64,000 bases of DNA from Pseudomonas sp. LD120 (GTDB lineage: Bacteria; Pseudomonadota; Gammaproteobacteria; Pseudomonadales; Pseudomonadaceae): contig NZ_WVHL01000003.1 in the NCBI RefSeq assembly GCF_009861525.1, positions 1,116,001 through 1,180,000 of the forward strand. The letters run 5' to 3'. The notes under the pieces are model-generated. The model searched no databases, was not told where the DNA came from, and saw only the letters and a list, made by a program, of their open reading frames with translations. This document shows, piece by piece, positions 16,832 to 25,900 of the stretch. Each line of letters starts with the position of its first letter. Position 1 is the stretch's first letter. Both the position numbers and the translations under genes were made by a program.

Positions 16832-17584
16832 ATGAAAACCGCATTTGTGACCGGCGCCTCGGCCGGTTTTGGCCAAGCGATCTGTCGCCGACTGATCACC
16901 GAAGGCTATCGCGTGATCGGCGGTGCACGGCGCATGGACAAGCTCCAGCGCCTGGAACAGGAACTGGGTGAAAACTTCATCGCCCTGGAGCTGGACGTCA
17001 CCGACAAGGCCTCCCTGGAGCGGGCGGTGGAACAGATCCATGAGGCGTCCCTGGCCATCGATCTACTGGTCAACAACGCCGGGCTGGCGCTGGGCATCGA
17101 ACGTGCCCAGCAAAGCAGCGCAGAGAACTGGGAGCGCATGATCGCCACCAACATCACCGGCCTGGCGCTGATTACCCAGCGCGTCCTGCCACGCATGGTC
17201 GAAGCCAACAGCGGGCTGATCGTCAACATCGGCTCGATTGCCGGCACCTATCCCTACCCGGGTGGCAACGTCTATGGCGCCAGCAAGGCCTTCGTCAAAC
17301 AGTTCAGCCTGAACCTGCGCGCAGACCTGGCCGGCACCCGGGTGCGGGTGACCAACATCGAACCTGGCCTGTGTTCCGGCACCGACTTCTCGGTGGTGCG
17401 GCTTAACGGCGACATGGACGCGGTGCAAGCCTTGTACAAGGATGTTGAAGCCATCCGCCCCGAGGACATCGCCAACACCGTGTGCTGGATCGCCCAGCAG
17501 CCGGAGCATCTGAACATCAACTCCATCGAAATCATGCCGGTGGCGCAGAGCAGCGCGGCGCTGAATGTTGTGCGCAACCTGTAG
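16832..17584 (+). CDS. YdfG-like SDR, 3-hydroxy acid / allo-threonine dehydrogenase type
   Basis: A 250-residue SDR with TGASAGFG, NNAGLALG, the Ser in NIGSIAGTYPYPG, and YGASK. The segments GNVYGASKAFVKQFSLNLRADL and VTNIEPGLCSGTDFS are those of the E. coli YdfG / serine dehydrogenase group, which oxidises 3-hydroxy acids such as L-allo-threonine with NADP+. GGAGAG precedes the ATG. Its place behind a probable amino acid hydroxylase suggests it oxidises the hydroxylated product. Confidence 0.82.
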   Translation: MKTAFVTGASAGFGQAICRRLITEGYRVIGGARRMDKLQRLEQELGENFIALELDVTDKASLERAVEQIHEASLAIDLLVNNAGLALGIERAQQSSAENWERMIATNITGLALITQRVLPRMVEANSGLIVNIGSIAGTYPYPGGNVYGASKAFVKQFSLNLRADLAGTRVRVTNIEPGLCSGTDFSVVRLNGDMDAVQALYKDVEAIRPEDIANTVCWIAQQPEHLNINSIEIMPVAQSSAALNVVRNL

Positions 17585-17685
17585 TAGGCGGAGCCAGTGG
17601 TGACAGCCTCATGGGCTCGTCGAGATACCCGCCAGACCACCACCATTGCCGAGCGGCGCACGGGCCAGGCCCTGCGCGCCGCCGA

Positions 17686-17966
17686 CTAGAGCGCCGGCTT
17701 CAGCAGCAGGCGTGCGCACAACCCGCCCTCGGGCCGATTGCGCAGCTTTAGGCGGTCACCGATCTTGCTGACGATCATCTGCACGATCGCCAGCCCGAGC
17801 CCAGCCCAGCGCTATTGGCGTTGCCCTGGCTGTAAAAACGCTCCAGCAACCGTCCGCGTTCTTTTTCGTTGATACCCGCTCCGGCATCTTCCATGAACAG
17901 GTAGGTGCATCGCGCCATCCCCAAAACCAGCCGTTCTTCGCCTACCTGCAAACCTGCGGCAATCAC
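17686..17966 (-). pseudogene. C-terminal remnant of a sensor histidine kinase
   Basis: Read leftward, this encodes EDAGAGINEKERGRLLERFY then SQGNANSAGLG, and after a one-base shift near 17800 LAIVQMIVSKIGDRLKLRN and RPEGG up to a TAG at 17686-17688. These are the N, G1 and G2 boxes of a histidine kinase ATPase domain. No N-terminal half, phospho-acceptor box or start is present. It marks the left edge of the accessory region. The rest of 17585-18426 holds the darT remnant and otherwise nothing recognisable. Confidence 0.7.
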
Positions 17967-18040
17967 CGCTGGTTCATCGCAACGTTCGCTGACACCGCAC
18001 AGCCATCGGGTGACGCCGGCCGGAGCTGGCTTGCCAGCTT

Positions 18041-18297
18041 TTTAAGGTCATCGGGATCGCGTTTGAAGTCGCATCGCTGAAGGGCAGCCCAGTCGACCTG
18101 GCTGAGATTCGTCAGATCGCGGTAATAGTCCGTCCAGTACGGATAGGCACGTGCATGTGCAAAGACGAACGGTATTGCCAACTGTTCGACGCGTTACAGG
18201 CTTGAGACCAGAATCACAACCTGATCATGGGTGCGCTATCGAACACTCCGGCCTGAGTGAATGTTTTTCATCCATCACGGAGAAAGGGGGGAAGTTA
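18041..18297 (-). pseudogene. Degenerate partial copy of darT
   Basis: The bases align, with scattered substitutions and small gaps, to the middle of the intact darT at about 20787-21045. The translation still reads [20 protein letters not shown] and [20 protein letters not shown], but the N-terminus, the catalytic glutamate region and the C-terminus are missing, and the frame breaks near 18181. It is a decayed duplicate on the same strand as the functional gene. Confidence 0.85.
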
Positions 18298-18426
18298 GAT
18301 GGAAACGGCGTTAATCAGGTTTATTTTTAAATACATATCTGCTCCCCACGTGTCCTCCCAGGCCAGGGCTGCGTGACATTATCCGCGCTTTCGGTGCGTG
18401 GACAGCTGCGTTGGGTGCCTGATACC

Positions 18427-18453
18427 TTATCGAAAGGTAATACCTTTCGATAA
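18427..18453. promoter_or_regulatory. 27-bp perfect palindrome, probable toxin-antitoxin operator
   Basis: TTATCGAAAGGTA, one central A, then its exact reverse complement, ending 13 bases before the antitoxin ATG. Ribbon-helix-helix antitoxins bind such palindromes and repress their own operon, cooperatively with the toxin. The position over the likely promoter supports this role. Confidence 0.8.
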
Positions 18454-18466
18454 CAAGGGTTCGGCT

Positions 18467-18739
18467 ATGGCCACTTCTATCAAGATTGATGACGAGCTGA
18501 AAAAACGCATTCAGCATCTGGCGGGACTGCGTCAACGTTCGTCCCACTGGATTATGCGCGAAGCAATAGCGCAGTACGTCGAGCGCGAGGAAGCCCGTGA
18601 GGGCTTCAAACAAGAAGCCTTGGCGTCTTGGGCGGCGTATCAGGAAACGGGTCGGCACCTGACCGGCGAAGAAACTCGGGCCTGGCTCAATACCTGGGGT
18701 ACCGAGGCTGAGGCGGAGCTGCCTAAGTGCCACGATTGA
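18467..18739 (+). CDS. CopG/ParD-like ribbon-helix-helix antitoxin
   Basis: A 90-residue protein starting MATSIKIDDELKKRIQHLAG, a ribbon-helix-helix DNA-binding segment (beta strand then RSSHWIMREAIAQYVEREE). A charged tail that would wrap the toxin follows. ATG 18467 is chosen because it follows the palindromic operator; an upstream in-frame codon would run through the palindrome. Its end overlaps the toxin start by 13 bases, typical of a type II pair. Confidence 0.88.
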   Translation: MATSIKIDDELKKRIQHLAGLRQRSSHWIMREAIAQYVEREEAREGFKQEALASWAAYQETGRHLTGEETRAWLNTWGTEAEAELPKCHD

Positions 18740-19020
18740 TGCTCACCGAAGGTGCTGCGCAAGGGTTGGAGCGTTGTCGCCAGTTTCTAGTCGAGAAAGG
18801 CCCGCTGATCGCTCAACGAGCTGCCCAAGTGATTGAGCGTCAAATCGCTCGACTGGAGGAAGACCCAGAAATCGGTCGTCCCTTTCCAGAACTGCCGGAG
18901 CTGCGCGAGCTGATCATCGAGTTCGGTGATTCGGGTTATGTCGCACTTTATCGGCATGAGCGTGCGGATGATGCTGTTTACCTACTTGCCTTTCGGCATC
19001 AGAAAGAAGCCGGTTACTGA
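18727..19020 (+). CDS. RelE/ParE-family toxin
   Basis: A 97-residue RelE/ParE-superfamily protein starting with GTG (MPRLMLTEGAAQGLERCRQF). Typical landmarks are AAQVIERQIARLEEDPEIGR and the end strands YVALYRHERADDAVYLLAFRHQKEAGY. Family members either cut mRNA on ribosomes or poison gyrase; this sequence does not settle which. It is co-translated with the ribbon-helix-helix antitoxin and lies within the rearranged part of the defence island. Confidence 0.85.
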   Translation: MPRLMLTEGAAQGLERCRQFLVEKGPLIAQRAAQVIERQIARLEEDPEIGRPFPELPELRELIIEFGDSGYVALYRHERADDAVYLLAFRHQKEAGY

Positions 19021-19097
19021 GTTTTAGTCGCAAGTTGTTTAGCGCTTCAGTCAGATGGCAACGGGGTAAGTCACGCCTTACCCCGTTTTCTCCTTCC

Positions 19098-19403
19098 TCA
19101 GATCTGCTGAATGTTTTCTGCCGGTCTATTGGCATCCAGCAACGAATCCACCACTGCTCTAGCCATTTCCACCGAATGAATCATCGACCAAATCAACCCA
19201 CGCTCCACACCGCTGGCGCGCTCGGTGATTTCATCGCTGACCTGTACTGCGCAGTCCAGCAGCAACGACACATGCACCAAGGCTTCTTCGGCATTGATGC
19301 CGGGACGGACGCTGAACATGGAGTGATGACCTACGGACGTAGGTACGGTGTCTTTCAGGCTATTCAGGATCGAACTTTCAGCGTTACTCGCCGCCAAGGC
19401 CAT
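19098..19403 (-). CDS. DUF3077-like small protein
   Basis: A 101-residue protein with the pattern of Pseudomonas DUF3077/DUF6124 families: HSMFSVRPGINAEEALVHVS, then a helical stretch to MIHSVEMARAVVDSLLDANR. No function is known. The start ATG at 19401-19403 lies exactly where a fragment matching mrr begins, so the present start and upstream region seem to have been created by a rearrangement junction. The true N-terminus is therefore uncertain. Confidence 0.6.
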   Translation of the reverse strand: MALAASNAESSILNSLKDTVPTSVGHHSMFSVRPGINAEEALVHVSLLLDCAVQVSDEITERASGVERGLIWSMIHSVEMARAVVDSLLDANRPAENIQQI

Positions 19404-19517
19404 CCGCCAGTGATTGCACAAGTGCCTGGTAAGCCTCGGCCAGTTGTTCGTCGGGAGTAGTCTCCGATGGGGCGATATCCAGCGCAGCGGGTATGTCCGC
19501 CGTTTGTGGTTTGGCGG
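19401..19517 (-). pseudogene. Short duplicated fragment of the mrr gene
   Basis: About 117 bases match 22473-22588 inside the intact mrr gene with roughly 90% identity by eye. They include the stretch encoding PDEQLAEA and QALVQSLAD. Start, nuclease domain and end are all absent. With the darT remnant at 18041-18297 it suggests a former second copy of the mrr-darT segment in the same order and strand. Confidence 0.85.
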
Positions 19518-19531
19518 AACTTGAACTCTAT

Positions 19532-20620
19532 TTAACAGACAGCCAATTCAGGGCTGAAGCTACTGGTGGTTAGGCGTTTAAGCGCTATATCAAGAGCCTG
19601 ATCGTCGAACAGCCTGTTCTTGCGAGCAGCAGAGCCAGCCCCACCGTCCCACTGCTTCAAGGCTTCGCGTACGGCGGGAACAGTTGGAGAAACCCCTTCT
19701 CGGTTTAGTAACCAATCGACCGTCGCCAATAGCTCCATGCCAAAGGGAGATTCAAAACCGTCGATCAGCTCAGCGGTGCGCTCCAATGCTTGGGCGTACT
19801 CTTTTGCTTCGGTTTTGAGATAGGTCTGTAGAAAAGTCTTGCGCACATCGTCAAACCAGATCACATCGCTAATATCGGCGTCACTGATTCGCTTGTTGCA
19901 GTGCAGATAGCTGCCATCCAGATTATTTAGCAAATGCTCCAAGCGGTTGGCATATGGCCCAAATTTGTGAGCAACAAATTTAAGGTTTAAAGGGTTTTCG
20001 GTACCTGGCAGTTTTTCTATGGCTCGCTCAAGGAACCAAGCGAGTTTCTGTATTTCTAGCAGACTGCACTCCATGCCTAAAACCCAGTAACGCCTAACCA
20101 GTTCAGCAATCAACGCGCGAGCGGGCGTGAGTTTCTCCACTCCGTTTCGTTTGGCGACGTTCAGATACTGTTTAGAAGGCTCAAACACTAAAATATCGAC
20201 ATCCAGATCGCTGAGTATCGAAACGATTTGCTCTCGAACTTCAGGCCATTTCAAACCACCGTTACCGGCCCCCAGCGGAGGCACTGCGACGGACTTCACC
20301 TGGTTTTCAAGCAAAAAACGGCGAAGGTCATGCAAACCTTCTGTTATCCAAGCCATCTGCGACGGTGATCGCCAGTGACGCTTAGTGGGGAAGTTCACGA
20401 TCCAACGTGGTCCATCCAACTCGTTGACGGCGGTGACATGCATTTTGCCTGTCTCCACCGCGCCAGCTTTGCAGGCTGCCGAGTACAGACGGTAATTCTC
20501 GCTAAAGCGCTCTTTGAACATCAGAGCGATTCCTTTGCCCATTACACCTACGGTATTCACCGTGTTGACCAGGGCTTCGGTTTTGGCTTCCAGAAGGTTG
20601 CCTTTGGTAAAACGGATCAT
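19532..20620 (-). CDS. darG: DarG, macrodomain DNA-ADP-ribosyl glycohydrolase antitoxin
   Basis: A 362-residue antitoxin. An N-terminal macrodomain spans about residues 1-150: [35 protein letters not shown], then [13 protein letters not shown]-terminal DUF4065/SocA-like domain follows ([32 protein letters not shown]). The macrodomain removes ADP-ribose from thymidine in DNA, and the C-terminal part is thought to bind the toxin. ATG 20620 overlaps the darT stop by 4 bases. Confidence 0.93.
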   Translation of the reverse strand: MIRFTKGNLLEAKTEALVNTVNTVGVMGKGIALMFKERFSENYRLYSAACKAGAVETGKMHVTAVNELDGPRWIVNFPTKRHWRSPSQMAWITEGLHDLRRFLLENQVKSVAVPPLGAGNGGLKWPEVREQIVSILSDLDVDILVFEPSKQYLNVAKRNGVEKLTPARALIAELVRRYWVLGMECSLLEIQKLAWFLERAIEKLPGTENPLNLKFVAHKFGPYANRLEHLLNNLDGSYLHCNKRISDADISDVIWFDDVRKTFLQTYLKTEAKEYAQALERTAELIDGFESPFGMELLATVDWLLNREGVSPTVPAVREALKQWDGGAGSAARKNRLFDDQALDIALKRLTTSSFSPELAVC

Positions 20621-21261
20621 TGGAAATACCATCCCGGACGCGCATGAACAGGTAAGGCCAAGCCTCTGGTGGCCAAGTCTTGTTCTATGCGTTTCTTCAT
20701 TGCATCGCTGTAGCACATGATGCCGAGGAGTCCTGTAATCGGTAGGTGACGGTGAATCAGCGCTTCGGCCTGATAACGCTCCATTTTTCTAGGGTCATCG
20801 GGGTCGCGTTTGAAGTCGCGTCGCTGAAGGATAGCCCAGTCGACCTGGCTGAGACTCGCCAGATCGCTGTAATAGTCTGTCCAATACGGATAGGCGTGTG
20901 CGTTTGTGAAGACGAACGGTATTCCTAGCTGTTCGACGCGGTACAGGCTTGAGACCAGAATCACGATCTCGTCATTGGTGCGCTGTTGAACACTCCGGCC
21001 TGAGTGAATGTTTTTCATCATCACAGAGAAAGGGGTGAAGTAGAAGGGCACATAATCAGCGAGCACACCGCCAGGGGCAATAGGGACATGGCGTAACCGA
21101 CGCTTGTCGATCAGGTCGACGTTGCCGATGTTCACGTATTGTGGAGCCTTTATTTCAGCGCTCGCACAATGCAGACCGTTGTCCAGAATCCAAGGCAGGT
21201 TGTCGCGATGGACGATACGCCAAATCAGAGCCTTCTCTGGATTCAGTCTGCTGTAATTCAT
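20617..21261 (-). CDS. darT: DarT, DNA thymidine ADP-ribosyltransferase toxin
   Basis: A 214-residue DUF4433/DarT protein that ADP-ribosylates thymidine in single-stranded DNA using NAD+. Seen here: [15 protein letters not shown], the NAD-site arginines near residue 54 (DKRRLRHVP), [13 protein letters not shown], and the catalytic glutamate 166 in RYQAEALIH. Its start overlaps the preceding DarT-like gene by 4 bases and its stop overlaps darG by 4, so three proteins are coupled. DarTG acts in phage defence in known cases. Confidence 0.93.
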   Translation of the reverse strand: MNYSRLNPEKALIWRIVHRDNLPWILDNGLHCASAEIKAPQYVNIGNVDLIDKRRLRHVPIAPGGVLADYVPFYFTPFSVMMKNIHSGRSVQQRTNDEIVILVSSLYRVEQLGIPFVFTNAHAYPYWTDYYSDLASLSQVDWAILQRRDFKRDPDDPRKMERYQAEALIHRHLPITGLLGIMCYSDAMKKRIEQDLATRGLALPVHARPGWYFQ

Positions 21262-21830
21262 CGACGAAACATTCCGGGATTCACTCCAATCTGCACAGAA
21301 ACACCAGCCTCGCGCATTTTAGCCCCGCAATGCTCTTCAACCTCTGAATTAGCGACAAAAATCTTGAAAAAATCATTAGCAGAAACAACGGTGGGAGACA
21401 GGCATTCTGCCATGCAGACGCTTTTGCAGTGAGGGTCGTGATAGTCCCTTTGGTTCATCGCATCCCAGTCAATGGCCTCGAAGCCTGCCTCATAGTCAAG
21501 CAATTGAATGGTGTCATTAGCCAATGGGTGCCGAGGAATGACCTTCCAATCCTTTTCAATCGCGAAGGATCGGCGAATAGATATGACTACGAATTGGGTG
21601 TCGCGTTTATTGCCCTGAACGCTTCCGTCAAATGGATTCGCGGCAAACCAATGAAAGGGGACGTAGTTTTCGAGTCCCAGCGCTTGTCGCTTTTTAAGAA
21701 TTTCAGCATCAGCTACGTCTTTGAACCCTTTGAGTTGCGCGCGTGGCCTGAGGCCGTTCTGAAAGATACTGCTCAAATTTTCAAGGGCGGTGAGGTGATA
21801 AAGCAGTTTTTGTTCCTTGATATCTACCAT
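21258..21830 (-). CDS. Second DarT-like (DUF4433-type) ADP-ribosyltransferase
   Basis: A 190-residue protein coupled to darT by a 4-base overlap, with GGAGAC before its ATG. It shares the DarT order: LLYHLTALENLSSIFQNGL, Arg48, NYVPFHWFAANPF, FVVISIRRSF, then DWDAMNQRDY (compare [10 protein letters not shown] in DarT) and Glu142 in MAECLSP at the catalytic position. I infer an active second ART of unknown target. Alternatives are an accessory subunit or a divergent DarT1-type toxin. No separate macrodomain gene is present, so one DarG would have to control both. Confidence 0.75.
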   Translation of the reverse strand: MVDIKEQKLLYHLTALENLSSIFQNGLRPRAQLKGFKDVADAEILKKRQALGLENYVPFHWFAANPFDGSVQGNKRDTQFVVISIRRSFAIEKDWKVIPRHPLANDTIQLLDYEAGFEAIDWDAMNQRDYHDPHCKSVCMAECLSPTVVSANDFFKIFVANSEVEEHCGAKMREAGVSVQIGVNPGMFRR

Positions 21831-22013
21831 GTCGGTCTCCTTGACCTATGCAATTGCTGAGCGATTTCAGCCCTGCTACTTCTTCCGTGCGGACAACAAC
21901 CTTAAATAAATACTCACACGCTGGTGCGGTTTAGCAGTGTGCCGATGATGATTCTGTTGTGCTATCGCCTGGGCTCACAAGTTCAACCTGGATTTCAATC
22001 GCGCGTTTTTGGA

Positions 22014-22925
22014 TCACTCCTCCGCAAAATAATCACTGTCGAGCTGCTTGACCTCGTACACCTGCTTCACGCTCACCCCGAGGTTGTGCTCGACCATCAG
22101 CCGAGCAAGTTCGACGCCATCAATCAACACCACTTTGATATCCAAGCCCAGCGCCGCGTCCCTTGCGCCCATGGAGAAATCCGAGGTGGTGATAAACACA
22201 CCTTTGCGTGCCCGTTGGCGGGTCAGGGCGCCGATGAATTTGTCGATCTCAGGGCGATGTACGGTGTTGCTCCAACGCTTGGCTTGTAGGTAGATCACGT
22301 CGAGGCCGAGTTTGTCTTCCTTGATGATGCCGTCGATACCACCGTCATTCGTGAGTTGGGTGGCTTTGCCGGCTTCTTTACGTGAGCCGCCGTAACCCAT
22401 GGCTAGCATCAGGTCGACCACCACCTGCTCGAAGAAGCTTGGCGTTGCCGCTCGTACTTGAGCAAGCAGTTCATCCGCCAGTGATTGCACCAGTGCCTGG
22501 TGAGCCTCGGCCAGTTGTTCGTCGGGAGTGGTTTCCGATGGGGCGATATCCAGCGCAGCCGGGATGTCCGTTGTTTGTGGCTTGGCGGTATGGAAGTCAG
22601 CGAACTCGGGGAATTGTTTCAGCCAGCTCACGGTGATGCGCGCGGGTCCATTGGCCAAGGCGTCGAGGCCACGCGGGGTGATTTGCACCATGCCTTTGGC
22701 GGGAATGGTCAGCAGCCCTGCTTTGTTGAGATACGTTCGGGCCCAGCCTACGCGGTTATTGATGACCGTCTGATTCCCAGAGGGCAGGTGTTCTTTGCGC
22801 TCCTCCTCGGTCAGTTGGAACTGATCGGCAATGCGCTCGCGCAGTTCTCTGAGTGGCAGCGGCGCGCCGTTCTGCACGGTGGTCAGCACCGGCCGCATGA
22901 CGCTTTGAAAGTCCGGAATTGCCAT
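22014..22925 (-). CDS. mrr: Mrr-family restriction endonuclease
   Basis: A 303-residue Mrr-like protein. An N-terminal winged-helix Mrr_N domain covers about residues 1-95 (LPLRELRERIADQFQLTEEE). A C-terminal PD-(D/E)XK-type nuclease carries GGIDG (Asp198) and LQAKRW (Gln214-Ala-Lys216). Mrr enzymes cut methylated DNA. AAGGAG precedes ATG 22925; an in-frame GTG overlaps that site and is rejected. It lies 9 bases after hsdR on the same strand, so it belongs to the restriction operon. Confidence 0.9.
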   Translation of the reverse strand: MAIPDFQSVMRPVLTTVQNGAPLPLRELRERIADQFQLTEEERKEHLPSGNQTVINNRVGWARTYLNKAGLLTIPAKGMVQITPRGLDALANGPARITVSWLKQFPEFADFHTAKPQTTDIPAALDIAPSETTPDEQLAEAHQALVQSLADELLAQVRAATPSFFEQVVVDLMLAMGYGGSRKEAGKATQLTNDGGIDGIIKEDKLGLDVIYLQAKRWSNTVHRPEIDKFIGALTRQRARKGVFITTSDFSMGARDAALGLDIKVVLIDGVELARLMVEHNLGVSVKQVYEVKQLDSDYFAEE

Positions 22926-22934
22926 GGTCACTCC

Positions 22935-25900
22935 TTAACCCAGTTGATCGCTCTCAGCGAGGCCTGCCGCTGCCTTGAGCATTTTCAAAATCACCAGCGC
23001 AAAGGCTCGGCTCTTGGTTTCGTTGTCCAGCACTTCCAACGACAATTTCTCGTTGTCAGTGATGGCGTCGAGTACGGTATCCACCACGCGTTTGGGGAGC
23101 AGGCCGTGCATCACCTGGTCCACCGAGTGGCCGTTGACTTGAGCCATTAAGTCATCTTGGCGCAACAGACGTTGGGTGATGCCCGTAGCAAAATGCAGTT
23201 GGTCATCATCTTGCGTTTCGGCACCAAAAATATCGTTCAGCGCGTCGATGATTTCCGACAGGCGCTTTTTCTCTGGGTCATGGGGCTTGCCGCTGCCCAC
23301 ATCGTTGCCGGGTTTGAGGGTGTATTCGCCTTTTTCTTCGCTCAGGCGCAACTGGTGCTCAGCACGTTTGCTCAGGCGGTAGTGGCTCAATTGCAGCTCG
23401 CCCACATCGACGTCTTCTTGTTGCAGGCGATCCGAACGCAGCAGCGGGTGTAGGTGCTTGGCGTACACGCAGAGCTGCTCCAGTTCACGATCCTCATAAG
23501 GGATGATCTGTGAGAGGAACTCATACAGGCGCACAAAGCTCTGTAGGTTCTTGCGGAACAAGTCGAGCTGATCGATCTGTTCACCGGCTTCTTTCAATGC
23601 ATGTTCGGCTTTTTTCAAGCCAGCGCTGTCGCCGCTGGCTTCGGCGGTGCGTTTGTAATCAAGCGCCTGCTGGTGCGACTCCAGCGAAAAGGCGTAGCGC
23701 TTGGCAAAGCGCTCCCTGGCGGGTGTGCAGTAATAACTGAGCTTGCTGGCGGCCGCTTTGGGGTCGAAGAAGGCCATGGCGAATGCCTCGACCTCCTGCC
23801 AGTGATAGATGCCCTCGGCATCCAGCTTCTTCTGCAGGTCATAGATGATCTGCGGGTCGGTGACATCGGTCAGCTCGGCCTTGGTGTAGTAAGGCAAGAA
23901 GGCATCGAGAATGTCCTGCGGCTCGTTGAAGAAGTCGAGGATGAAGGTTTCCTTGCTGTCACCGAAAGTACGGTTCAGCCGCGACAAGGTCTGCACGCAG
24001 TCCACACCTTGCAGCTTTTTGTCCACGTACATGGCGCACAACTTGGGCTGATCGAACCCCGTCTGGTACTTGTTGGCCGCAATCATCACGTTGAAGTCTT
24101 GGGTGTCGAAGGCCACTGCCAAGTCACGGCCATGCAGGCCGGGGTTAAGCAGGTTGCTGTTTTCCGTCACCTCATCGGGGATCACCTCATCCGCGAGCAC
24201 GCTGCCGGAGAACGCCACCAGCGGGTGCACATCCTTGTAGCCCATCTGCTGTACGTAGGCCCGCAGCGCCAACTGGTAGCGCACCGCTTCCTGGCGGCTA
24301 CTGGTGACCACCATGGCCTTGGCCTGGCCATTGAGCAGCTTGCGGATATTGGCGCGGAAGTGTTCGACGATCACTTCCACCTTTTGGCTGATGTTGTACG
24401 GGTGCAAACGCACCCAACGCGCCAGCTTGATGCGTGCTTTCTTGCTGTCCACCTCGTCGTCTTCGCCCTCCGGGTGGGCGATCTTCCAGGCGGTGCTGTA
24501 GGTGGTGTAGTTGCGCAGCACGTCGAGGATGAAGCCTTCCTCAATGGCCTGACGCATGGAATACAGATGAAACGCCTCCGGCTTGTTGCTGGAACTGGCC
24601 GGCAGCGTTGGGTCGGTAGGGCGCCCGAACAGCTCCAGGGTCTTGGCCTTGGGCGTAGCGGTGAAGGCGTAGTAGCTGATGCGCTCATTGGGTTGGCGTG
24701 CCTGCACGGCGGCGTCCAGCAGTTCCTCGGCGCTGATCTCTTCTCCATCCGGTACATCGCTGCCAAGAATCTGTTTCAGCTTGCTGGCCGACGAGCCGGT
24801 CTGCGAGGAGTGCGCTTCATCGGCAATCACCGCATAGCGCCCGCTGGCGAGCTTGGGGTACTTGTCCAGGGCATCGAACAGGGCAGGGAAGGTCTGGATG
24901 GTGACGATGATGATGCGCGTTTGCTCAGCCAGCGCCTCGGCCAGTTGTTCGGATTTGCTCTGATTGCTGATGTCTCGGCTGATGGGTTTGACCACGCCCT
25001 GGGCGTGTTCGAATTGGTAGATGGTGTTTTGCAGTTGGCTGTCCAGCACCGTGCGGTCGGTGACCACGATCACCGAGTTGAACAACCGCTGGCCGGCATC
25101 ATCGTACAGCGAGGCCAGTTGATGGGCCGTCCAGGCGATGGAGTTGGACTTGCCCGAGCCGGCGCTGTGCTGGATTAAATAGCGCTTGCCTGGCCCTTCG
25201 GTGCGGGTGGTGTTGACCAGCTTGTTGACCACTTCCCATTGGTGGTAACGCGGGAAGATCATCGTTTCCTTGGTGACCAGCGTGCCGTCGAAGGCTTCGC
25301 TGGTTTTTTTGTCCAGGTGCAGAAAACGCCCCAGCACCTTGAGCCAGGCATCGGGTTGCAACAGGCGTTGCCAGAGGTAGCTGGTGGCGTATTGGCTGTC
25401 GTCGGCAGGCATTGGGTTGCCGGCGCCGCCTTCCTCTGTACCGAGGTTAAAGGGCAGGAAGAAGGTGTCTTTGCCGTCCAGCTTGGTGGTCATCGCCACT
25501 TCATTCTGGCCCACGGCAAAGTGCACCAGCGCGCCACGCTTGAAGGTCAGCAGCGGCTCGGGCTTGCGGGTTAGCGGGTCTTTGACCGGGCGGTCGTAGC
25601 GGTACTGGCGCTTGGCGTTTTCCACCGACTGCTTGAACTCGCTTTTCAGCTCCAGCGTAGCGGTGGGGATGCCGTTAACGAACAGCACCAAGTCCAGCCG
25701 AGGGTTGTAGCTTTGCCCACTGCCACCCGCTTCGCGGGCGTGTGGCGAGTAAGACACCTCTGGCACCACCCGCAGGCGATTGTGCTGGTAGCGCTTGAGA
25801 GTGTCCGGGTTCATGCCGTGGTCGGGCTGGAAGCTGCACAGCTCCACCTTTACCGCAGGCAGCTTGAAGCCATGACGCAACACATCCAAGGTGCCGCTCT

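Noticed and set aside
23601..25178. A 525-codon plus-strand frame inside hsdR
   Set aside because: Antisense shadow of the HsdR motor domain, with Val/Leu/Gln-rich composition and no recognisable domain.
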